Part shown: positions 1 to 5,071 of the stretch, piece after piece
How positions within the stretch are numbered: position 1 is the first letter of the stretch
How the letters are laid out: every line of letters begins with the position of its first letter
NCBI GenBank assembly: GCA_023231075.1
Contig: JALNWC010000153.1
Coordinates: 1-6,525 of the forward strand
Length of the DNA stretch: 6,525 nucleotides
DNA from: Rhodoferax sp.
Lineage (GTDB): Bacteria; Pseudomonadota; Gammaproteobacteria; Burkholderiales; Burkholderiaceae_C
Direction of reading: 5' to 3'
Translations under genes and position numbers: made by a program
The notes under the pieces: model-generated
Told to the model about the DNA's origin: nothing
Databases searched by the model: none
Seen by the model: the letters and a program-made list of their open reading frames with translations, nothing else

Positions 1-54
1 CGCGGTGGCAACCACGGCGGCGCGGCTCAGGGAACACAGGGTTTTGAAATTCAT
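1..54 (-). CDS. N-terminal fragment of an exported protein, possibly periplasmic peptidyl-prolyl isomerase
   Basis: The reverse strand opens an ATG at position 54 and reads 18 codons (MNFKTLCSLSRAAVVATA) before the window ends. The fragment has a lysine near the N terminus followed by an Ala/Val-rich hydrophobic run, which looks like the start of a Sec signal peptide. The start lies 8 bp after the stop of the TPR gene on the same strand, so the two are probably co-transcribed. No strong Shine-Dalgarno is visible. From memory of gene order in Comamonadaceae, a cyclophilin-type peptidyl-prolyl isomerase often sits here. That identity is inferred from context only, since no catalytic domain is inside the window. 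Confidence 0.5.
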   Translation of the reverse strand, partial: MNFKTLCSLSRAAVVATA

Positions 55-62
55 GGAAGGAC

Positions 63-602
63 TCATTTTTTGCTTGTCGGCTTGGGTTTGAACACCTCAA
101 GCGTCAGGTTCAGCTTGGGGGGAATCGCGGTATTGCCGCTGTCCAGCAACAAGGCCTTGTTGTAGGCCTGGCTGGCCAGCCGGACATAGACATCACCCAG
201 ATTTTCGTGGGCGGTGGCGTAGTTGGGGTTGGTGCGAATCGCCATTTCAAGCGTCACGCGGGCCTTGTCATACTGGCCCTGGCCCGCGTACAGCACGGCC
301 AGGTTGTTGTACGGCTCGGGCAGTTCAGGGTAGTCCTGGGTGAGCAGGGTAAAGGTGTTGATGGCCTCGGCCGGCTTGCCCAGATTGCGCTGGATCACGC
401 CCTTGAGAAAGCGCATTTGGGGGTCGGCCGGTTTGTCGGCCAGGTAGCTGTCCACCTTGGCCAGGGCTTCGGTAAATTTGTTGGCGCGCACCAGTTGGTT
501 GGTGTCTGCGTACTCGTCAGCCTGGCTCGGCAGCACCACCAAGGCGCCGAGCAGGGCGAGCCAACGGATGGATTTGAGAGTGACAGAACGGGCGTGCTTC
601 AT
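63..602 (-). CDS. Exported tetratricopeptide-repeat protein
   Basis: This 179-residue protein starts at the ATG at 602. The reading frame stays open much further upstream on this strand, but that extension would run antisense through the start of cysS and would bury the signal peptide. Residues 1-28 form a typical Sec signal: basic start (MKHAR), hydrophobic core (about 14-24, WLALLGALVVL) and a probable signal peptidase I site after SQA at 28. The mature part is built of TPR helical hairpins: about 29-62, 63-96 (NLGKPAEAINTF), 97-130 (NNLAVLYAGQGQYDKA, the best match) and a degenerate fourth at 131-161. A short basic tail ends in TSKK. TPR modules mediate protein-protein contacts, so a periplasmic scaffold or adaptor role is likely, but no partner or enzyme activity can be read from the sequence. 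No clear Shine-Dalgarno precedes the ATG. The next gene on this strand starts 8 bp beyond the stop. Confidence 0.88.
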   Translation of the reverse strand: MKHARSVTLKSIRWLALLGALVVLPSQADEYADTNQLVRANKFTEALAKVDSYLADKPADPQMRFLKGVIQRNLGKPAEAINTFTLLTQDYPELPEPYNNLAVLYAGQGQYDKARVTLEMAIRTNPNYATAHENLGDVYVRLASQAYNKALLLDSGNTAIPPKLNLTLEVFKPKPTSKK

Positions 603-791
603 GGGTGGATAGGTCCGATAGAGGGGCTTGACCTGCCAGAAAGCGGGTGAAGGCAGGGCCTTATACTGACGCGCATTGTAGCTGAGGGGCGTTGAATGGA
701 ACACCGGCTGGCCAGCGCCAGCCATGCACCATGAACGCGCCGCGCCCCTTGTCTGGCACAGCTTTGCCTTCATACCGGATCTGAAATATTC
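603..791. other. Divergent intergenic spacer between the TPR gene and cysS
   Basis: This 189-bp spacer must hold the promoters for both directions. On the plus strand the best, still poor, cysS promoter candidate is TTGTCT (749-754) with CATACC (771-776) 16 bp downstream. A small hairpin GGCTGG/CCAGCC (706-711 with 718-723) lies near the middle and overlaps a perfect 10-nt palindrome, gctggccagc (707-716). A 23-codon open frame from the ATG at 724 ends at 793-795, overlapping the cysS start as ATGA. It has no Shine-Dalgarno and is not called as a gene. Confidence 0.5.
660..680 (-). promoter_or_regulatory. Candidate promoter -10 elements for the TPR gene
   Basis: On the reverse strand, two hexamers close to the sigma-70 -10 consensus lie in the divergent spacer: TACAAT (675-680) and TATAAG (660-665). 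Each matches five of six consensus bases. Neither has a good -35 hexamer at 16-18 bp, so this is a tentative call. A start from either would give an untranslated leader of roughly 50-65 nt ahead of the ATG at 602. Confidence 0.3.
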
Positions 792-2174
792 ATGAGTTTG
801 CGCATCTACAACACGCTGTCGCGTGCCATTGAACCCTTTACACCCCTGCAGCCCGGGCAGGTGCGCATGTACGTGTGCGGCATGACCGTGTACGACCTCT
901 GCCACCTGGGCCACGCGCGGGCCATGGTGGCCTTTGACCTGGTGCAGCGCTGGTTCAAAAGCAGTGGCTACCAGGTGGTTTATGTGCGCAACGTCACCGA
1001 CATTGACGACAAAATCATCAAGCGTGCGCTGGAAAACGGCGAAACCATCCGCGCCCTGACCGACCGCATGGTCGCGGCCCTGCACCAGGACGCCGACGCC
1101 CTGGGCATCGAGCGCCCCACCCACGAGCCGCGCGCCACCGACTACGTGCCCGCCATGCTCAAACTCATCGGCCAGCTGCAGCACAAGGGGCTGGCCTACC
1201 AGAGCGGCGACGGCGATGTGAACTTTGCGGTGCGCAAATTTGACGGTTACGGCAAGCTCAGCGGCAAATCGCTTGACGAACTGCGCGCCGGTGAGCGTGT
1301 GGCAGTAGTCGACGGCAAGACCGACCCGCTGGACTTCGTGCTATGGAAATCGGCCAAACCCGGTGAGCCAGCCGACGCCAAGTGGGACAGCGTGTATGGC
1401 GTTGGCCGACCGGGCTGGCACATCGAGTGCTCGGCCATGTGTGGCGAACTGCTCGGCCAGACCGTGGACATCCACGGCGGCGGTGCCGACCTGCAGTTTC
1501 CCCACCACGAAAACGAAATCGCCCAAAGCGAAGGCGCCAGCGGGCAGCCCCTGGCGCGTTTCTGGATGCACAACGGTTTTGTCACGCGTGACAACGAAAA
1601 AATGTCCAAGAGCCTGGGCAATTTCTTCACCATCCGCGAAATTCTGCTCCGTTTTGATGCCGAAACCCTGCGTTTCTTCATCGTGCGCGCCCACTACCGC
1701 AGTGCCTTGAACTACAGCGACGTGCACCTCGAAGATGCCCGCCAGTCGCTCAAGCGCCTCTACACCGCGCTGGCGCTGGTGCCGGCTGAAGCGGTCACGA
1801 TCGACTGGTCCGACCCCTTTGCCGCGCGCTTCAAGGCTGCCATGGACGACGACTTCGGCACGCCGGAAGCGGTGGCCGTGCTGTTTGACCTGGCCAGCGA
1901 GGTCAACCGCACCCGTTCCGGTGCACTGGCGGGCCTGCTGAAAGCGCTGGGCGGTTGCCTGGGGCTGCTGCAGGGCAACCCGCATGCGTTTCTGCAGTCG
2001 GGCGCAGGCGTCAATCTCAGTGAAGCGGACATTGCCCGGCGCATTGCCGAGCGCGCCGCGGCCAAGGCGGTCAAAAATTTTGCCGAGGCCGACCGTATCC
2101 GCCAGGAGTTGCTTGCCTTGGGCATTGTGCTCAAGGATGCCGCTGGCGGCACTACCTGGGAAGCCGCCAAATGA
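792..2174 (+). CDS. cysS: Cysteinyl-tRNA synthetase
   Basis: This 460-residue cytoplasmic class I aminoacyl-tRNA synthetase activates cysteine with ATP and charges tRNA-Cys. The family signatures are all present and in order: the zinc-ligand Cys29 in YVCGMTVYD; the HIGH motif as HLGH (38-41); GWHIECSAM with the second zinc ligand Cys213; HGGGADLQFPHHENEIAQSEG with the remaining ligands His238 and Glu242; and KMSKS at 270-274. The helical and anticodon-binding C-terminal region follows and ends normally. Length matches the usual bacterial enzyme (about 460). The ATG at 792 gives the expected N terminus MSLRIYNTLSR; it has no obvious Shine-Dalgarno. The alkA start follows 13 bp after the stop, so the two are probably one transcript. 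No missing catalytic residue or frame disruption is seen. Confidence 0.98.
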   Translation: MSLRIYNTLSRAIEPFTPLQPGQVRMYVCGMTVYDLCHLGHARAMVAFDLVQRWFKSSGYQVVYVRNVTDIDDKIIKRALENGETIRALTDRMVAALHQDADALGIERPTHEPRATDYVPAMLKLIGQLQHKGLAYQSGDGDVNFAVRKFDGYGKLSGKSLDELRAGERVAVVDGKTDPLDFVLWKSAKPGEPADAKWDSVYGVGRPGWHIECSAMCGELLGQTVDIHGGGADLQFPHHENEIAQSEGASGQPLARFWMHNGFVTRDNEKMSKSLGNFFTIREILLRFDAETLRFFIVRAHYRSALNYSDVHLEDARQSLKRLYTALALVPAEAVTIDWSDPFAARFKAAMDDDFGTPEAVAVLFDLASEVNRTRSGALAGLLKALGGCLGLLQGNPHAFLQSGAGVNLSEADIARRIAERAAAKAVKNFAEADRIRQELLALGIVLKDAAGGTTWEAAK

Positions 2175-2187
2175 GGGCGATGGCGTC

Positions 2188-2838
2188 ATGAGTGACATTC
2201 AAAACGCGTCGGACAAGCTTGCTAAGCCCGACTATTGGGACGATGCCTGCAAGCATCTGATAAAAAAAGACCGCGTCATGAAGCGCCTGATTCCGCGGTT
2301 CGGCCAGGTCTGCCTGCAAAGCCGGGGCGATGCCTTTGCCACCCTGGCGCGCAGCGTGGTGGGCCAGCAGATTTCGGTCAAGGCGGCCCAGACCGTGTGG
2401 GACCGTTTTGTCAAATTGCCCCGGCAGATGACGCCCGCGCAGGTGCTCAGGCTCAAGATTGACGACATGCGGGCGGCTGGTTTGAGCGCCCGCAAGGTGG
2501 AATATCTGGTGGACTTGTCGCTGCACTTTGACAGTGGCAAAGTGCATGTGGAAAACTGGACGGCGATGGACGACGAGGCCATCGTCGACGAACTGGTGGC
2601 CATACGCGGCATTGGCCGCTGGACCGCCGAAATGTTCCTGATCTTTCACTTGATGCGCCCCAATGTGCTGCCGCTCGACGACGTGGGCCTGATCAACGGC
2701 ATCAGCAAAAGCTATTTTTCGGGCGAAGCGGTCAGCCGCAGCGACGCGCGCGAGGTGGCGCTGGCCTGGGCGCCTTACCGCACCGTGGCAACTTGGTATA
2801 TTTGGCGCTCGCTGGATCCGGTGCCGGTTAATTACTAG
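2188..2838 (+). CDS. alkA: DNA-3-methyladenine glycosylase II (AlkA-type, HhH-GPD family), short form
   Basis: This 216-residue base-excision-repair enzyme of the HhH-GPD superfamily is expected to remove alkylated purines such as 3-methyladenine from DNA. VVGQQISVKAA (57-67) is the conserved helix typical of AlkA/MAG proteins. The helix-hairpin-helix reads IRGIGRWTA (139-147), and the Gly/Pro-Asp segment LPLDDVGL carries Asp164-Asp165, with Asp165 the likely catalytic residue by alignment to AlkA. The protein is shorter than E. coli AlkA (282 aa) because it lacks the N-terminal TBP-like domain, as in many compact AlkA/MAG-like proteins. The ATG at 2188 is chosen because a GAGGG sequence (2173-2177) lies 10 nt upstream and because the frame upstream runs inside cysS. 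The gene lies 13 bp after cysS. The stop at 2836-2838 is followed after one base by a palindromic repeat; the C terminus looks complete. Confidence 0.9.
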   Translation: MSDIQNASDKLAKPDYWDDACKHLIKKDRVMKRLIPRFGQVCLQSRGDAFATLARSVVGQQISVKAAQTVWDRFVKLPRQMTPAQVLRLKIDDMRAAGLSARKVEYLVDLSLHFDSGKVHVENWTAMDDEAIVDELVAIRGIGRWTAEMFLIFHLMRPNVLPLDDVGLINGISKSYFSGEAVSRSDAREVALAWAPYRTVATWYIWRSLDPVPVNY

Positions 2839-2839
2839 A

Positions 2840-2894
2840 CCTTGCGGGTCAGATCAAGAATTGCGCAGCAATTTTGCTCTGACCCCAACTGATT
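2840..2894. repeat. REP-like palindromic element, copy 1 (long loop)
   Basis: This 55-nt unit begins with ccttgcgggtcagat and ends with gctctgaccccaactgatt. GGGTCAGA (2846-2853) pairs with TCTGACCC (2878-2885) as a perfect 8-bp stem. Inside the loop, AATTGC (2859-2864) and GCAATT (2868-2873) form a second perfect stem around GCA. It begins one base after the alkA stop. No T-tract follows, so it is not a classic terminator. The arrangement resembles REP/BIME elements; the family assignment is inferred. Confidence 0.7.
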
Positions 2895-2913
2895 GTCGGA
2901 TGTTGGATGTCGG

Positions 2914-2953
2914 CCTTGCGGGTCAGATATTTAGCTCTGACCCCCAACTGATT
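2914..2953. repeat. REP-like palindromic element, copy 2 (short loop)
   Basis: This unit repeats the flanks of the element 19 bp upstream: the first 15 nt (ccttgcgggtcagat) are identical, and the end gctctgacccccaactgatt differs by one extra C. GGGTCAGA (2920-2927) pairs with TCTGACCC (2936-2943) around the 8-nt loop tatttagc. The inner AATTGC/GCAATT hairpin of copy 1 is absent. It ends 21 bp before the accA start and just upstream of the accA ribosome-binding site, so it could affect accA mRNA stability or initiation. Confidence 0.7.
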
Positions 2954-2965
2954 AATAGATGTGAT

Positions 2966-2977
2966 GGAGTTGTTGTG
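2966..2977 (+). promoter_or_regulatory. Ribosome-binding site and GTG start of accA
   Basis: GGAG (2966-2969) sits 5 nt ahead of the GTG at 2975-2977. No in-frame ATG lies between this site and position 2861. This site decides the accA start and implies that the upstream in-frame sequence is untranslated repeat DNA. Confidence 0.7.
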
Positions 2978-3952
2978 GCTAAAAAAACTTTTCTCGATTT
3001 CGAGAGCCCGATTGCCGAGCTGGAAAACAAGATTGAAGAACTGCGCTACGTGCAGACCGAGTCGGCGGTCGACATTTCGGCCGAAATCACCCAGTTGGCC
3101 AAAAAAAGCCAGCAGCTCACCAAAGACATTTACAGCGACCTGACGCCCTGGCAAATCACCAAAATCGCGCGCCATGCCGAGCGGCCCTACACCATGGACT
3201 ATGTGAACGAGCTGTTCACCCATTTTGTCGAGCTGCACGGCGACCGCCATTTTGCCGACGACCTCAGCGTCGTCGGCGGCCTGGCCCGTTTCAATGGCAC
3301 GCCCTGCATGGTGATTGGCCAGCAAAAAGGGCGCGACACGCGCGAGCGCGCCGCCCGCAACTTTGGCATGAGCAAGCCCGAGGGCTACCGCAAGGCGCTG
3401 CGCCTCATGAAAACCGCCGAAAAGTTCAAGCTGCCGGTGTTCACCTTTGTCGACACCCCCGGCGCCTACCCCGGCATTGACGCCGAAGAGCGCGGCCAGT
3501 CCGAGGCCATCGGCCGCAACATTTTCGAGATGGCGCAGCTCGAGGTGCCGGTCATCGTCACCATCATCGGCGAGGGCGGCTCCGGCGGCGCGCTGGCCAT
3601 TTCGGTGGGCGACCAGGTGCTGATGCTGCAATACTCCATTTACTCGGTCATCAGCCCCGAGGGCTGTGCCTCCATTTTGTGGAAAACCTCCGAAAAGGCG
3701 CAGGACGCGGCCGACGCCCTGGGCATTACCGCGCACCGCCTCAAAGCCCTGGGCGTGATCGACAAAATCGTCAACGAGCCGGTAGGCGGCGCCCACCGTG
3801 ACTACAAGCAAATGGCGGCGTTCCTCAAGCGCGCCCTGACCGACGCCTTCCGCCAGGTCAGCGACCTCAAGGTGAAAGACCTGCTCGATCGGCGCTATGA
3901 GCGTCTGCAGAGCTATGGCCGTTTCACCGACACCAAAATCACCAGCAAGTAA
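2975..3952 (+). CDS. accA: Acetyl-CoA carboxylase carboxyltransferase subunit alpha
   Basis: This 325-residue subunit pairs with AccD to transfer the carboxyl group from biotinylated AccB to acetyl-CoA, making malonyl-CoA for fatty-acid synthesis. The N terminus AKKTFLDFESPIAELENKIEELR is the typical AccA helical start. The crotonase-fold carboxyltransferase core carries PGAYPGIDAEERGQSEAI (PGAYPG at 162-167) and the oxyanion-hole glycine loop GEGGSGGALAI (GEGGSGG at 199-205), followed by YSVISPEGCASILWK. Length fits the family (E. coli 319). The start is taken as GTG at 2975, because GGAG at 2966-2969 lies 5 nt upstream and family homology begins there. An in-frame ATG at 2861 would add 38 residues, all translated from the two palindromic repeats. 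accD is not in the window. Confidence 0.96.
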   Translation: MAKKTFLDFESPIAELENKIEELRYVQTESAVDISAEITQLAKKSQQLTKDIYSDLTPWQITKIARHAERPYTMDYVNELFTHFVELHGDRHFADDLSVVGGLARFNGTPCMVIGQQKGRDTRERAARNFGMSKPEGYRKALRLMKTAEKFKLPVFTFVDTPGAYPGIDAEERGQSEAIGRNIFEMAQLEVPVIVTIIGEGGSGGALAISVGDQVLMLQYSIYSVISPEGCASILWKTSEKAQDAADALGITAHRLKALGVIDKIVNEPVGGAHRDYKQMAAFLKRALTDAFRQVSDLKVKDLLDRRYERLQSYGRFTDTKITSK

Positions 3953-3989
3953 GCCTCAGCGGAAATTGCAACGCTACCCGTTCCAAATG

Positions 3990-4064
3990 CCTGTCATTGC
4001 GGACTTGATCCGCAATCCATGGCCCCCGCATTCATGGATGCCGGGTCAAGCCCGGCATGACAGG
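3990..4064. repeat. 75-nt double-palindromic repeat element in the accA-tilS spacer
   Basis: Two 32-nt arms (3990-4021 and 4033-4064) are inverted copies of each other, identical at 26 of 32 positions, around an 11-nt centre. Each arm is also a hairpin by itself: left ATTGCGGA/TCCGCAAT with loop cttga (3996-4016), right ATGCCGGG/CCCGGCAT with loop tcaag (4038-4058). The ends CCTGTCAT and ATGACAGG (3990-3997, 4057-4064) pair perfectly, as do ATCCATG and CATGGAT (4015-4021, 4033-4039) at the centre. It could fold as a long imperfect cruciform or as a cloverleaf-like set of hairpins. No coding gene is present in the 3953-4090 spacer. Similar repeats are, from memory, widespread in proteobacterial intergenic DNA. 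It ends 26 bp before tilS and has no T-tract. Confidence 0.82.
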
Positions 4065-4090
4065 GGTGGATCTTCGATCGGCAGGGCTTC

Positions 4091-5071
4091 ATGACACGCA
4101 CGTTTGAGCAGGCCATTGCAGACTTTGCGCCCACGCTGCCACTGGCCGTGGCCTACAGCGGCGGCGCAGATTCCACGGCCTTGCTGCTGGCCTGCGCGCG
4201 CAAATGGCCGGGGCAGGTGGTGGCGGTCCATGTGCACCACGGCTTGCAGGCCGCCGGTGACGACTTCGAACGCCATTGCCGGGCCGTGTGTGCCACGCTG
4301 CAGGTGCCGCTGGTGGTGCAAAAGGTCGATGCCCGCCACGCCCCCGGGCAAAGTCCCGAAGCCGCCGCGCGCCACGCCCGCTACCAGGCCATCGATGCGC
4401 TGGCGCTGCACGGGCAGGCCGCCGTTCAAACCATTGCCATCGCCCAGCATGCCGACGACCAGATCGAAACCCTGCTGCTGGCGCTGAGCCGGGGCGCGGG
4501 CCTGCCGGGCTTGAGCGCCATGGCCGCGCAGTGGCAACGCGCCGGCCTGACCTATTGCCGCCCCTTGCTGCAGGTCAGCGGTCAGGCAATCCGCGACTGG
4601 CTGCAGGCGCAGGGCGCGCGCTTTATCGAAGACCCCAGCAACGTCGACGAACGCTTTACCCGCAACCGCATCCGCGCGCGCCTGATGCCCGCGCTGCAAG
4701 CCACTTTCCCGCAGTTTCGCGACACCTTTGCCCGCAGCAGCCGGCATGCCGCGCAGGCGCAGGCGCTGCTGCAAGAGGTGGCGGCCGAAGACCTGGCGCG
4801 CATTGGCGTGCCGCCCGACATCAAGGCCTTGCAAGCCCTGAGCACGCCAAGGCTGGCCAATGTCTTGCGCCACTGGTTGCTGGGCGTGCACCAGGTCACG
4901 CCGACCAGCGCGCAACTGGCGGCGTTAATGGCCCAGATTGCCGCCTGCCGTACCCGGGCTCACCAGATGCACCTGAAGGTGGGGCAGGGCTTTTGTGTCA
5001 GGCGGGGCAAAGTCCTCGATTGGTACAATCCCCGACCTTTATCACCCTGTTCAAACCCTTCATGTCCTTGA
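4091..5071 (+). CDS. tilS: tRNA(Ile)-lysidine synthetase
   Basis: This 326-residue N-type ATP pyrophosphatase converts C34 of the CAU-anticodon tRNA-Ile to lysidine, so that it reads AUA as isoleucine instead of being charged with methionine. The PP-loop SGGADST is at 23-29. Other family landmarks are VHVHHGLQ, the HADDQIET segment (from 120), LSRGAGLPGLSAM (from 132), FIEDPSN (178-184) and RNRIR (191-195). A helical substrate-binding region follows and ends around KVGQGFCVRRGKVLDWYN. E. coli TilS (about 430 aa) has a further C-terminal domain that is absent here, as in compact TilS forms such as the Aquifex enzyme. The start is the ATG at 4091 with a weak AGGG-type site (4083-4086). Its last 10 nt overlap the start of lysC in another frame, suggesting coupled translation. 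Confidence 0.95.
   Translation: MTRTFEQAIADFAPTLPLAVAYSGGADSTALLLACARKWPGQVVAVHVHHGLQAAGDDFERHCRAVCATLQVPLVVQKVDARHAPGQSPEAAARHARYQAIDALALHGQAAVQTIAIAQHADDQIETLLLALSRGAGLPGLSAMAAQWQRAGLTYCRPLLQVSGQAIRDWLQAQGARFIEDPSNVDERFTRNRIRARLMPALQATFPQFRDTFARSSRHAAQAQALLQEVAAEDLARIGVPPDIKALQALSTPRLANVLRHWLLGVHQVTPTSAQLAALMAQIAACRTRAHQMHLKVGQGFCVRRGKVLDWYNPRPLSPCSNPSCP
5021..5029 (+). promoter_or_regulatory. Candidate extended -10 promoter for lysC inside tilS
   Basis: TGGTACAAT matches the extended -10 pattern TGN plus a hexamer with five of six consensus bases. It lies within the last codons of tilS (Trp-Tyr-Asn) and 32 bp before the lysC ATG, so a start near 5036 would give a leader of about 26 nt. 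No acceptable -35 hexamer lies 16-18 bp upstream. The call is tentative. Confidence 0.35.

Noticed and set aside
603..1184. Minus-strand extension of the TPR reading frame to a start at 1184
   Set aside because: It runs antisense through the cysS 5' region and would bury the clear signal peptide that begins at 602; it has no TPR-like sequence.
1247..2649. Long minus-strand open frames opposite cysS and alkA
   Set aside because: They are antisense shadows of well-supported genes, with compositionally biased sequence and no recognisable domains.
2840..2953. Hairpins before accA as a rho-independent terminator of cysS-alkA
   Set aside because: Neither hairpin is followed by a T-tract, and the duplication of the whole unit fits a repeat element better.
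2849..3811. Minus-strand 320-codon open frame opposite accA
   Set aside because: It lies opposite the conserved AccA coding sequence; its His/Gly/Val-rich translation is typical of antisense to a GC-rich gene.
2840..4064. Palindromic repeats as a CRISPR array
   Set aside because: There are only two related units in one spacer and a different palindrome in the other, with no regular spacers and no cas genes.
3897..4094. Small plus-strand frame spanning the accA end and the palindromic repeat
   Set aside because: It is made of an out-of-frame accA tail plus repeat DNA, with no ribosome site and no recognisable protein features.
4276..5061. Upstream in-frame extension of lysC through tilS
   Set aside because: The translation is an Arg/Ala/Pro-rich shadow of tilS; aspartokinase homology begins exactly at the ATG at 5062.
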